Position numbers and translations under genes: made by a program. A stretch of DNA of 64,000 nucleotides from Conus ventricosus (Eukaryota > Mollusca > Gastropoda > Neogastropoda > Conidae): the NCBI GenBank assembly GCA_018398815.1, contig CM031604.1, forward strand, positions 61,482,638-61,546,637. The letters are read 5' to 3'. The notes beneath the pieces are model-generated. The model was not told the origin of the DNA and made no database searches. It was given only the letters and a program-made list of their open reading frames with translations. Shown here in pieces: positions 46,871 to 59,500 of the stretch; within the stretch, counting starts at the first letter, position 1; each line of letters begins with the position of its first letter.

Positions 46871-47395
46871 AGTCTGAGCTTTCCGAAGTGCCCGTGTACC
46901 TTCTTTAAAATCAAATAAAAAGACAGCAACGAGAGTTTTTCGTGTTTTTGTTTTCAGCAATAGCTTAAACTTTAATAACCTGTGGTGACATAATGAAGAA
47001 AATACATGGGCCAGCTGACGTTTGGGGTCAACCATCACTATCAAGACACACGAACATTTGAAGTGATGGTAGTTTTAACTGCAAAATTTCTGTGTTGGGT
47101 ATTGCCTGTAACTTAACCCCACCCATCCACTTCGTCTTTCTCCCCTTCCTCTTCTTCTTCCCTGTGCTGGGTGGTTGTTTGAGTAGAACGTTTCAAAAAC
47201 TCTCAGCTTACTCTGCAATCAAGTACATTTGAATAGCGTCCGAGAGCTACGTACGTGGGTGTGTGGTGTGTTGTGTGTGCACGCGCGCGTGCGTGCGTGT
47301 GTGTAGTTGATACATTAATAAAACCGGCGGGGCTTGCAGGGTCTATTTTATGACACCTGTGTGTGGTGTGTGTGTGTGTGTGGGTTTAAAGATGG

Positions 47396-47414
47396 GGGGG
47401 GGGGGGGGGGGGGT
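47396..47414. repeat. Poly-G tract
   Basis: About 19 consecutive G residues with quadruplex potential; length is uncertain in most assemblies. Confidence 0.85.
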
Positions 47415-47797
47415 CGTAACTACACTGCCGAGACAACACCCACACTGGCTCAAGCCTGCGAGATAAATCAGAAAATTCTTCTTCTCTATCAAATAACCTC
47501 ATTCTTAATGTCAAATATTCACCATTCAGGCTGAATGAGAATTGTCCGCTTTTTAACAGTTACTATGAATATTTAAATCTCGGAATGTTTCCTTCTAAAA
47601 TAAGCACAAATCTTTTACGGAAAACAAGTAGTTTACTACGTCCAATGTTGGGAGGTCCTGAAAAAAAGGCAGGGGGTGGAGGGAGAGGCGACGAGGGTGG
47701 GGAGTGGGGGTGGAGGGATGAATAACAACAGACCCACTTTCGTGACTTAAACGGCTGCTGGTTTTGCGACAATCGTTACACTAGATGAGATACTTAC

Positions 47798-47874
47798 TGC
47801 AAACAGAAGGTGTGTCCACAAGGCAGGACGATTGGGATGTTGAAGAACTCCTTACAGATACTGCATCTCAGCAT
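47798..47874 (-). CDS. RING-2 exon with first half of RING (start or internal)
   Basis: RING-2 is predicted to be a RING-HC ubiquitin ligase of roughly 200 residues, longer if the frame past the stop is included. This exon encodes MLRCSICKEFFNIPIVLPCG and HTFCL, ending in a phase-2 GTAAGT donor. Ligands are C-x2-C (CSIC), C-x-H (CGH) and C (TFC); the next Cys is in exon 2. The first Met (47874) lies only two residues before the first zinc ligand and directly after a CAG, so this may be an internal exon. If so, an upstream exon supplies the true start. The intron position and phase equal those of RING-1, which is unlikely unless the two genes are paralogs. Confidence 0.82.
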
Positions 47875-49240
47875 CTGAAGGCACTCTTCCCCACCAGGGA
47901 GAGTAGACTAGGGGAATGGAGAACACTGCATCCAGGGGCACACCGGGTTTTACCCCAGTTCCCTCCTCCATGGCTGGGGTTTGCCCGCATCTCTTACTGC
48001 CTCGCTGTCCACTCCGCCTGCCGCGCTGCTCTCTTTTCGACTGGTACGCATAGCAGCACCCCGTGACGACATATCAGCATGACGTCAGTCTAACCAGTAT
48101 AAAGTGACGCTTTCAGAACGTTGGAAACGCATAGGCCTACGGGTTAGACATTGAGCCACCGATAACGAGTACATGATTTGGGAAACAAATCAGTCAGTGT
48201 GATGAAATTAACTAGATTATACATATATTTTTTCGAATCATTGCTTTAGGCAGAAATCGCTAATCCTAGACAGAAATTTACGATAGAAAAGCTGGCAAAC
48301 CTGGAAGCGAAAGACACGATCATCGCATGATGCACATAACTAGAAAGGAGTTATTTTGATGTACGGCAAGTACAAGACGATTGAATGGAGTATTTAATAC
48401 AGACAGAAAGAAAGACAGAGAAACACACACACACTATAATACGCATGTCATGTTTCATGCGACACGCAACCACATAATGTGAATTACTTTAGACCAACAA
48501 TCATCTGAGTGCTATTTCCTGTTTAAGGACTCACGCGCGCGCACACGCACACATACACACGCACGTGCGCCCGCGCGCACACACATCCTCCATCTCCCTT
48601 TTCCAACCCCATGCTGCCTATCTGTCTGCCTTGCTCAAAATAAAACGTAATCAGACTTCCATTTTAAGATATTAGTGCCAAACAAGTTTATTGTGTTATA
48701 AAGTTCTGGATACGAATATTTTATGATCATGGATGATAATATTTCCACGAAAGAGAACAAAGCTGTTCTGGTCCTTATCTGTTCATTTGCCTGCTACACC
48801 AACACACACACACACACACACACTACTGCGAGATATGTTCGGATTTTCTGCTTAAATTGAAACAATCAATCAAATCAATTCTCTCCATAACACAAACCAT
48901 GGACATCAGCATATTTTTCTTTCATTTATTCTGAAATGGTCAACAAACTGATGGGATTTTCAGCGATTCTGAGCAAGTGTTCAAGAAAAGAAGCCATAAC
49001 GGGACGGGGGAAGGGAGTGGGGTGGGATGGAATTAATTCATCTTCGTCATTAGCTCATTAAACAGCATGCTTGGTGGATTATGCTGTCCAATCCAATGTA
49101 AAAAAAAAAAACAACAACAACAAAAAACGGCATTTTACACTGCTAAGAATATGATTTTTTTTTTCAATCAACATAGTTCAAGTTCATAATCACTGACATT
49201 TAAAAACAATACTATTCATGAATACTTCTGTACTGTAAAA
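47875..49240. other. RING-2 upstream region, gene-free
   Basis: Contains short CA runs (48538-48592, 48802-48822) and no supported coding frame. Confidence 0.5.
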
Positions 49241-51850
49241 TTTACCTTCACTGACATACTTGATGGAGACAGAAACTATTAATTAAACAGCAGCAAACTG
49301 TAATGCAAACTGTAATAAGAGATGAGAAAGCATGACGCAGGGGGGGAGGGAGGGAAGGGGAAGGGAAGCAGGGGGGTGAGGTAGGAGTTGGGAGCAAAAG
49401 ACGAATGAAATCTGATAACCAAACAGGTATATGAAAAAGATTAATCAGGAAAACCAGTGATGTTGGCGATGTATAAAACCTAAACCCACTCTGTCCCAGG
49501 TAATTACAGAAATGGAAGAATATAATCAATGTACAAGCCACGAGTCTAGTAACAAAAAACTTACTATGAATCAAACATCTATTCACACTGTGTTCCTTTA
49601 TTGCAAATACTAAAAACATATAAAACAGACTTCAAACACCATGGTCTCGAAGAAACCTGTAGTCATGATTCCAGATGCCCAAAACTTTTTGCAACATTGC
49701 ATACAAAAAAATACTAAATTCATTATACATATAACAATGACACCAAATAAGCCAAATATGAATAAGGCATATGCGCAATATGCACAGCAGAATTGACAGC
49801 AAGTGTCCACTCTGGACAATGATTACATTTTCATTACAAATTACTATAGAAAAAAAAAGCTCGCCAGATAACTATAGAAAAAAAAATCTCACATAAACTG
49901 TACAGCTAAACGTCTTTAAAAACTCAAAAAATGATGACAGATGTGCTAGAAATATATTAAGTGCATAATTCATGTTTGAAAAAAAAAATGTTCAGAATCA
50001 AATATCTAATAAGTGTTAAAGGCACTCTCATTGCAAAAAATTGACAGAATCTCATTCTTTGGCAATGAAATAAGCTCAGTGTAATGCATAAGCAACAGAA
50101 CAGCTTGAACCCAGCAAGATCTCTCCTCTCTCTCTACACAACAGACACATACAAATATCTCATCTGTATACCTAATTAGATCGATCTTTTTCTTTCTGCG
50201 TACGCAGGCTGATACTCCTGCAGACACTGACTGTATAGACAGGCAGTAGAGTTTTGTGTGTATGACCGTTTTTTATCCCGCCATTAAGGCAGCCATACTC
50301 CGTCTTCAGGGAAGGTGGATACTATGTGTACATCCATACCAACGGCCAAACTGGCCTTCTCTTCCGAAAGTTGGTGATGGGATTTTACGTGTGTGCAAGA
50401 TGTTGTGCGTGCGTTCACACACGGAACCTCGGTTTATAGTCTCATTCGAAGGACTGTATGGGGTATGACTCAGAACCAATGTTAACTCCGAGGGAAAAAT
50501 CCCCCCTGTACTACAAACTGAGCTATTCCAGCCCCCATTAGATCTATCAATCTCTCTCTTTCTCACTCTCTCTCTCTACATATATTGTTTATATATATAT
50601 ACATACACACAACAAACAAATCCGCAAAATAATATAATGTACAGTATTGCATATTCAAATATCAGTGTTAAAGGCCCTTTGACTGCATAATATGACAGAA
50701 TCTTATGCTGCAAAAAAGTACTAAAACTTTGTCGAACACTGAGCAGCATACAACCTGAGCTGATACAAAGCTCCTTCATACAGAACACCTCAAATGATAT
50801 CTATTACAGGTTTCATATCATTACAAATTTGAGAATTTTCAAACCCCAATTTCAATTTAGTTGGAAGGGTGGAGGGTTGTCAAACCCCTTACAAGAAATT
50901 CAGGGAAGGCAGAATGGGGTCACTCACAAAGGATTCTGTCATACTTTCATCTGAAAGAAAAAAGCCTTTAATAAATTAAGATTTATCTTGACTGTGTATA
51001 TATGAGTATATTGTCTACGTACATCACTGTAATCTTTTTTCAACTATGATCTTGCGTGTGCCCATCACGGTCTCCAACATGGAACTGGCTACTGACTCTG
51101 TTGACAACCAGCAGCGATTACACAATTGGTGCTCATTGTGTTTTTAGATGGCGAACAAACGCTGATCATTTAAAGTCTCCCGATCCTTCTGTGACAAAAA
51201 ACAGTGCAAGCTTTCTGCTGTTTATTAATTTTGCATAGCATGTTTGGAGGGTTCAATACCAGCCATGAAACTTGGTTATCACTGGCATTATCGTTCCTGT
51301 AAAACTTTATTGTCAGTCTCATCTGATGACATGAAGACAGCACCGGTGGTTTTGACAGCCAGTTGAGGCCATGTTTCTGGACATGGTGGCTGGAATAAAT
51401 CAAATTTTGCTTTGGACATTTTTGCCTTTTTCACACAAAGCTAATTTTGCACTCGTTTCTTTGCATCACTCCTGCCATGCTGACAGCTAAGGAAATCATG
51501 TTAAAATAAGTAATCAGCATTTTGCTGCAAAAAAACTATATGCAAAGCATCTGCCAGTGGGCTCACTGATGAACCAAGACATGTAAAGGGAATTAACTCT
51601 TCACAAAACTGTGTGCATTCTTAACATGTGATCGTCCCAGCGAGTTCTTTGAAATCACCCTTCTTACATCATCACCCCTTAAGATTATTTTTCTTTACAC
51701 ATTCATACCCTTTTACTTTCTGTGTGTAAGTGATTTATTAATTTAGTACTTGATTTACCCCCATATGTGTGTGGTGTGAAACCCTGCTGCCACTATGTGG
51801 GGAAAGTTTCTTTAGAGACTAGAACATTTCTGAGATTAGAAATGTACAAA
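49241..51850. other. AT-rich region without recognisable gene
   Basis: Minus-strand AATAAA signals occur at 49597-49602, 51221-51226 and 51306-51311. One of them could end a long 3' UTR from the ankyrin gene or another transcript. No coding exon is seen. Confidence 0.45.
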
Positions 51851-51989
51851 AAATGAAACAGGAACTAGACTAGACTAACCCTATCCTGAATAATCTGGTG
51901 AAACATTCATAACCATTTGAAAATGAAACAGGAACTAGACTAGACTAACCCTATCCTGAATAATCTGGTGAAACATTCATAACCATTTG
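51851..51989. repeat. Perfect 70-bp tandem duplication
   Basis: The block starting AAATGAAACAGGAACTAGAC is repeated exactly 70 bp later with no visible mismatch through ATTCATAACCATTTG. It is either very recent or a local assembly artefact. Confidence 0.95.
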
Positions 51990-52700
51990 TGACGGTGTAT
52001 TCTTTCCATCAAAACATGTTTCATGCATTTCCTCGCCTGGAATGATTGTTCTCTTCTTTAATATAGAAGATAATTCGGAGACAAAGGTTATATGCGATGA
52101 TACATAAGATGGGAGGGGCAAAAAAAAAAAAAAAAAGAGTTCAGGGTAGTCTTTTGCTGAAAAGGTGTTCACCAACACTGGTTCTACAGCAGTTTGAAAG
52201 CTGGGCCACATCTTAATCAAGCCTTTCCTCAAAAGCTTGGAATTATCATGGTGGCAGAAAGTACACAAGAATTTCTTTCAAAATCCTTCATCCAAAAAAA
52301 CCAACATTAAAGCAATATTAATTAACTAGCACACATGTAAATTACATGAATCCAGAAAGGCCATCTCCAAAACTGGCAATGTGAACAATTTCACTCAACT
52401 TGTGACACAATACATCTGCTACATTCCCAAAGAAAGAATTTTAAGCTGCCCTCACATCAGAATACAGAGGGACAACCTTCACATTCCTCTGGACATGTCC
52501 ACTAAATACAAATATGCTGTACAGTGGAAGTGTTTTACATTGACAATAATTGAAAACAAACATTTCTAAAAGGAAAGACGTACTGTCTAAAAGGATAACA
52601 AAAAATACTTTTAAAAAGAAGGCTTAAAAATTTGATCGGGAGGTAAATATCAAAGACATTCATTTGCAAAAGGTGAACAGAGAATAAACTTAAAATACAA

Positions 52701-53130
52701 CTTATGCTGAAAACATTGCATCATAGACTTCACAACAAATGCAATGCATTCAGTAATCTAATAAAACTGTAACTACCACACTACTTCACACTTACAGGTC
52801 TACAGTAACACTGCATTTATAGTTTCTTAAAAACACAGCTAAATATTTCACATGCTTCACTTTATTGTTCTGCTCATACACATACACACATGCATGCACG
52901 CACACACACATTACATATGTATCAGTTATACTGAAAGCATCACATCATTGAATTCACAACAAATGCAACGTATTCAATAATCTAATGAAACTATAACTAC
53001 CACAATACTTCACACTTACATGCCTACAGTGGCAAGGCATTTACGGTTTCTTCAAAACACAGTTAGTTTAATACTTCAAACATTTCAGTTTATCATTCTG
53101 CTTATACACACAACCCATGCATACACATAT
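52701..53130. repeat. Diverged tandem duplication, 224-bp period
   Basis: Both units contain TTCACAACAAATGCAA, CTAACTACCAC-like and ACTTCACACTTACA segments in order, spaced by 224 bp. The units differ at many sites. Confidence 0.88.
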
Positions 53131-53144
53131 ATGTATACACACAC

Positions 53145-53214
53145 ATATATATATATATATATACCCCCCCCAAAAAAAACTTCCTCGCTGAAAATTTGGG
53201 ATAATGAAGAGCCA

Positions 53215-53281
<67 letters not shown>

Positions 53282-53282
53282 T

Positions 53283-53315
<33 letters not shown>
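53145..53315. repeat. (TA)n, C7 and long (GT)n tract
   Basis: A TA run (53148-53162) and a C run precede about 95 bp of GT (53219-53314). Confidence 0.93.
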
Positions 53316-53321
<6 letters not shown>

Positions 53322-53429
53322 CCGTGGTGGGTGGTGCGCACCGTGGTGGGTGGTGCGCACCGTGGTGGGTGGTGCGCACCGTGCTGGGTGGTGCGCACCG
53401 TGCTGGGTGGTGCGCACCGTGCTGGGTGG
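53316..53429. repeat. 19-bp minisatellite, six units
   Basis: The unit GTGCGCACCGTGGTGGGTG is repeated six times. The last three units carry a G-to-C change (CCGTGCTGGG), so the array has two homogenised halves. Confidence 0.95.
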
Positions 53430-53512
53430 GGTCCTTCCTTCACGAACTTAAGCGGTGTCTAAACAAATCCATTTTGAGCAACTTTAACTTGACCCAAATA
53501 TGAAGTTCAAAT

Positions 53513-53513
<1 letters not shown>

Positions 53514-53556
<43 letters not shown>
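53514..53556. repeat. (CA)n microsatellite
   Basis: About 40 bp of CA. Confidence 0.95.
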
Positions 53557-53559
<3 letters not shown>

Positions 53560-53560
<1 letters not shown>

Positions 53561-55190
53561 CCTTCTACTTGATACACATACGACAATGCACCATTTTGTC
53601 CGAAAAATATCATTTTAGGTAGATTTAGTTAAAATAGCGTAACTGACATGCAGGTTTCACATACTTAAAATAATGCATTGAAAAAGCATATGCATATGTA
53701 CAAGCACAAGTAAATGATAACCAAATAACAAGAAATGTTCACATCCTACACTGACAAACAACTTGAAACCGACAAATAACTGAAAAGTAAATTCACCAAG
53801 ACATCAAGTGAGCTGGCATTGAAGGTTAAAATTAAAGAAAGAAAGAAAGAAACATAAGACTTAGCGTCAGTTTGTAGGTACAACAACTTCCGTCTTCAGA
53901 CCCCACAACTGGTAAAACAGAGGCATCAAGTTTAAAACCAAAATTCAGAAACAAAGTCCAGCACTCCCTAGAATTACTTCTTACCAAAATGAAAGGCATG
54001 ATCACAGTATCAAATCCCCTGCCTGCGTTTCTTTGTGCTTCTTCCAGACCATGACTTCATTCATGACTTCATGATTTAAAAAACAAAACGAAACACACAA
54101 CTGCATCACAGAAGCCAGAGCTGCTAAGTAGATTATCTAAGGCAACTGGAGTAAATGGTTCAAGAGGAAAAAGCCACCAAATCTTTTAACCTTTCATTTC
54201 TTCTGGAAGACCTTGATAAGTATGGTACTGTTACAAACAATTCAATCACCTGCTATGACCAGTAGCCAGCATCATGAGCTGCCCCTGGAATTTGGTATCA
54301 TGTTCAAACCTCATCAAATCATTATAACTGTGAGACTTTTGACGCCAGCCAGTCCCTACCCACACTAGCTCAGTGTGTTATGGCTCAAATGGGACGAGCA
54401 CACAGCCTACTTTACCCAGTTAACATACAAATCTCAGGGACAGGACACAGAAGGTCAGGAAGGAAAAAAAAAAAATTTTTCCAAGTATTACAATGCAACA
54501 TTTAGGTGGAGATGAAAACCTGGTGACAATGAGCTCTTGCTTTCATCCCCTCCCCTCCCCTCCCCCTCTGTTCCCCAAGGATACATATATCATACTTTCT
54601 ACTAAAACTTTTTCAAACCTCATTTCTAAAACAATTCAAAATTGTACAAATGAGTAATATTCCCTGGGGTGATATTACTGTTATACATTGCCTCAAGTGT
54701 CTTAGTCAAAACCAGTAAAGATCAAACAACACCTATGCAGGTGATAAACATGACTCTTTTTCTATTTAAAGGAGATCAACACTTAACAACCCCACAAGTT
54801 AAAGCACATAATGACAGCAACTTAATAAGACAGTTCACTACAAGGTAGATAAGACTACACATTCCAGAGCGGAGATAATAATAAGTACGACGGAAGATAA
54901 ATGGCTCTCAGCAAGGATTGTTCTTGCATAACATAACTGATCGGCAAGTCCCAGGCATATTCAGTTGCAAAATATGATTCAATCTTCAAATTACAAACAC
55001 CTGTAAGGTAAATCTTATGATACAATGACAGTACACAAGGTTCCAAATCACATCTTCTTTTACTAACATAAATCTTTTGCAAATATCCGCATTCAGAATC
55101 CTCTCTTTTCCAGTCACCAGAAAAACTTTTAGATCTGAGATATAATAAACTACAAGTGATCTGCAACTGCTAGTCACAGCATAAGGAACA
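53560..55190. other. AT-rich region without recognisable gene
   Basis: No supported coding exon or element. It could be 3' UTR or intergenic. Confidence 0.45.
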
Positions 55191-55192
55191 GT

Positions 55193-55388
55193 TAACCCCT
55201 GAATCTGGCGGGAGGAACAGCTTGCCCTCGGCTTGTAAAACGCACAGTTGGCTGCAACCGTCTTTGCTGTGACAGTTGTTGAGGTATTGGCGATCCTGGT
55301 GGCATTGCAGAAGAAAGGCGCTGGTCAGAAGCAGGTGTAGGATACTTGATGACAGGTAAGCTGTGTGGAATGACCACAGGTACTGAGA
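55193..55388 (-). CDS. Weak candidate terminal exon, unknown product
   Basis: After an acceptor-like gttctcag at 55389-55396 a minus-strand frame encodes PVVIPHSLPVIKYPTPASDQ, then RLSSAMPPGSPIPQQLSQQR, and ends PPARFRG with TAA. The Pro/Gln/Ser-rich composition is typical of disordered C-terminal tails of real proteins. A second frame is open over the same stretch, so coding status is unsure. It could be an alternative last exon of the ankyrin gene upstream or the end of a separate small gene. Confidence 0.3.
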
Positions 55389-55399
55389 ACTTCTGTGTA

Positions 55400-56541
55400 C
55401 AGCAAAGTTGCTCGAAGTACTCTCAGCTTTTCTTCAAGACTTCTTGATGTGTCTTCTGTTGCCCCTTACTTGACCTCCTTCCATCCGTAGGAGGTCAGAC
55501 TTGGGTGCAACCTGATGGATACTTTCGCTGGCTGTTTCCACCCTTTTTCATTGTCCTTCTTCCCCGCCCACCCCATCATTCCAAACCAATCAAGAACAGG
55601 CACCACTTGAGAAAATCTTTTGTGTCCAGCATTCTGGGAGCTGCCATCAAGGTGTCTAGCATGGTGCAGTGAGCAGGACAATGATCAATGGGAGTCTGGT
55701 GGCTACCTTGGAGAAGCCATGACTGGCAGCGTGCATAAAGCAGTCACCGCCAAAAGTGTCAACCACTATAAGCAAGCAGCGCCTCCGACACTGAAGGGTC
55801 CATGCTGAAGCAAGATGCGTAGGAGACAACTCTGAAGGACCAAAAAGGCTGACCATGATGAAAATTGCTACAGTGACGGTAATGCCATGCCTGGAATAAC
55901 TGTGAAGAGACAATACATCAGAGAAACAAACAAAAAAAAGACATACCTAAAAGATGCATAAGTGCTCTGAACTTTAACCTCCATTTGTTTTTCACTATCC
56001 ATCAGTGAAACATGATGTGTCGACGCTTATGAGGTGGCACTTTCGCCAATTAAGACCACCCAAAGACAACACATGAAATTCACCGAAGTAGACAAGCAGT
56101 CTTGATTTCATGACCTTCCATTGATAAAACCAGAACATGTAATTTTCTGCATTTGTCTGTCATACACTACATGACAACTGTCAATCCTGATGTAACTATA
56201 AACAATATGAAATCAAAAGTTACGATTTTTTTTCTTTTTTCTTGTATGCTATTATCTTCTTAATAACACATAATTAACACATACTGTGGTTGTTGACATA
56301 CAACTGCTTTCAGATAATCTAATAATGTTCAATAAATAATTATGTGTTTGTTTACAAAAAAAACCCTTAAAGCAGGTAAAATGATAGAACACAGGTTAAA
56401 AAAAATACTGACTTTCCTTCCACAAAAAGAATTGGTGAAAAAAAAAAAGTTCAAATGTATCTTTATCTTACACATCATGCGACATCTAAGCAGTAACAGC
56501 TAACAAGGTCCATGCTTCTCCAAATGAAAACACACTGCATT
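55400..56541. other. Downstream flank of the ankyrin gene (probable 3' UTR)
   Basis: AT-rich DNA follows the ankyrin stop codon. No convincing AATAAA lies within the first kilobase, so the polyadenylation site is unknown. Confidence 0.45.
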
Positions 56542-59500
56542 TCACACAGTTGGGGCAGAAAGACATGACACTATGTTCCTAAATTTAAACTTCTTTGCTA
56601 TATCCAGAGGCGTTACATTGTCTTTATTTTTCACATCTGTTCTGGCCCCAGCCTTACAGAGATGCCTGACAATTTCTACATGGCCGTAATAACATGCCAA
56701 ATGCAAGGGACAGATATCTTCTGCTGCCATCTGATTGACGTCTGCTCCATGTTGAATGAGGGCCTCCACAACCCCACTGTCACCAGCCACACACGCTCTG
56801 TGCAGGGGTCTCGACAGATTTCTCCCTGGTCTGTCAAGGATTTCAGACTTCTGTTTCTGTGTCAACACAGCGATACTGCTGAGAAGAAACCTGACCACAT
56901 CTCCTTTGCCGAAGCCGCAGGCTATGTGTAATGCACTTTCTTCGCCATCATGTAAGTCCATAGAAGCACCTTTGGAAATGAGAAGCTTAACGATATCAAG
57001 ATGTCCTTCCTGGCATGCAAAATATAAAGCTGTGGCATGATTACCATCTTCTGCATCAATGGGGGCTTGGTGATCCAAGAGAGTGGACACACAATCCAGA
57101 TGTCCCTTGAAGCATGCTAAATGAAGAGCAGTCGCACCTTTCATGTCTTTGGCTTCTGTCTGAGCACCCCTTGCCAACAAACACCTGGCTATGTCTGAAT
57201 GACCATTCCAGCAAGATAGATGCAATGGACTCCTGCCATGTTCGTCTAATGACTCTACATTAGCATCATTTGCCAACAAATATCTGACCACTTCTAAATG
57301 CCCATTCCCACAGGCACGATGAAGTGGTGAAAGGACACGAGTGCCAGCATTCACACTGGCCCCTTTCTGGACAAGTAACTCAGCAATTTCCTTGTAACCT
57401 TTAATACAAGCAAAGTCAAGTGGTCTTTGATGCTGGTCATTTTCTGCATCAACTTTCACACCATGATCAACTTTCTCACCAGGATCAAGTAGTGTGGACA
57501 CGCACTCTATTGAGCCAGAAAGACTGGCAGCATGCAGGGGTGTTGACTTGTCAGAAGCCTGCCAGGTAGCACTGGCTCCATGCTCCAAGAGGAGTTTAGT
57601 AACTTCAACACTCCCTCTCCAAGTGGAAAAACAAAGGGGAGTGCGTTCCAGATCATCACCTGCGTCCACCACAGCACCACTTTCCAAGAGATACTGAACA
57701 ACCTCAACTTGACAGTTGAAGGATGCATAATGCAATGCTGTCATACCATCTTTATCTTGATCTTGCAGCTGAGCACCATGCTGGCCCAGCAGTTTCACAA
57801 GTTCCAAGTGTCCCATACTTGCAGCTGCACACAGAGGTTGAACCTGACCCTCACCTGATAGACCGACGTCTGCTTTATGTTCGAGGAGAGTCCTGACGAT
57901 CTCCCTGTACCCATAGTAAGAAGCAACAGCCAATGGAGTTGCAACGATTTTGTCACAAATGTTTGTATCAGCATCATGTTGAAGCAGAATATTAACAATG
58001 TCTGTCCTCCCAGTTGCACAGGCCAGGTGTAGAGCTGTAATCCCTGCAGATTCAACGGCATTGACCTGACACTTTGCTGCAAGGAGTGTTTGAACAATCT
58101 TGATATGACCACCCATAGAGGCCAAATGAAGTGGCTGCCGTCCAGATTTGTCAGCAGCACTCAAGTTTGCTTGTGCTTTAATCAGCATCTCTGCTACTGC
58201 ATGACAACCCGCTCCTGAAGCCAGATGTAGAGCTGTGACACCAACAGAACTAACGATGTTTATCTTGCTTTTTGCTCTAATAAGCATTTGAACAATTTCA
58301 ACATGACCACCCAATGATGCAAAATGGAGTGGAAGATGCCCGCCTCTGTCTATAGCATTTACATTTGCTCCTGCACTGATCAGCATTTGAGTGACTCTTT
58401 GATGGCCTGCACCTGCTGCACAATGAAGTGGGGTACATCCATTGATATCCACTTCCATTTTGGGTTTCTCCAGCAGTAATCTCTTCACAAGATCTTCCAA
58501 ACCTTTTTCACAGGCCAAGTGTAAAACAGTTTGTCCAAGACTGTCCTTTGCTTTTGCACTTGCACCTGCACCCAGTAACTTAAGAGCAATCAGAGTGTGT
58601 CCACCCAATATTGCCAAATGCAAAGGTGTCCTTTGTTGCTGGGTCTTTTCATTCACTTTACATCCTCTCTTCAGAAGAAGCTTTACAACCTCCAGGTGAC
58701 CATAAAAACTGGCAATATGAAGGGCATCTACTCCCCTGCCATCAGCTGCACTGACCTGACATTTGTGCTGCAGAAGTAGTTCTACAACAGGCATGTTACC
58801 AAAGTGACATGCAAAAAATAACGCCGAACGTCCACTGTTGTCAACTGCATCAATGTTAGCCCCCTTTTGTAACAGTATTTTCACAACATTGACATGGCCA
58901 CAGAAAGATGCCAGGTGTAATGCAGTTTGTCCAGCCTTGTCACTAGCACTGACGTTGCTTTTGTTCTGCAAAAGTACCTCGACAATCTGAGCATGATCTC
59001 GTTCAGATGCCCAGTGAAGAGCACTACGCTGTCTGAGGTCTACAGCAGTGACATCTGCTTTCTTGCTGATGAGCAGCTGAACAATGGACTTGTGACCCAA
59101 AGAAGCAGCAACATGAAGAGGTGTGCAGCCCTGGAAGTTGTGTATTTCTGTATTGGCCTTCCTGTCTAGCAAAGCCAATGCCACATTGGTATGTCCATGT
59201 AGGCAGGCCTCGTGCAGAGCTGTGTTCCCTTTGTCATTCTGACGGTCCACATCCCCTCCAATGGCCAAGATACACCACACAGCTATAATGTGACCGGTTC
59301 TACTTGCCAGGTGGAGGGGCGAATCTCTTGTTCGGTTTTCCACATTGATGTCAATTTCTGTGTTTTGCTTGATTTCAATTTCAACTGTAACCTGGAGGGA
59401 TGTTTCGCCAGTCTGGTTTGCTGCATTCATGCTAGGTCCTGCGTTACGACTGCTTTCTGGTTTCAGTTTCTCAGATGTATGTACTATATTCAATGGATAC

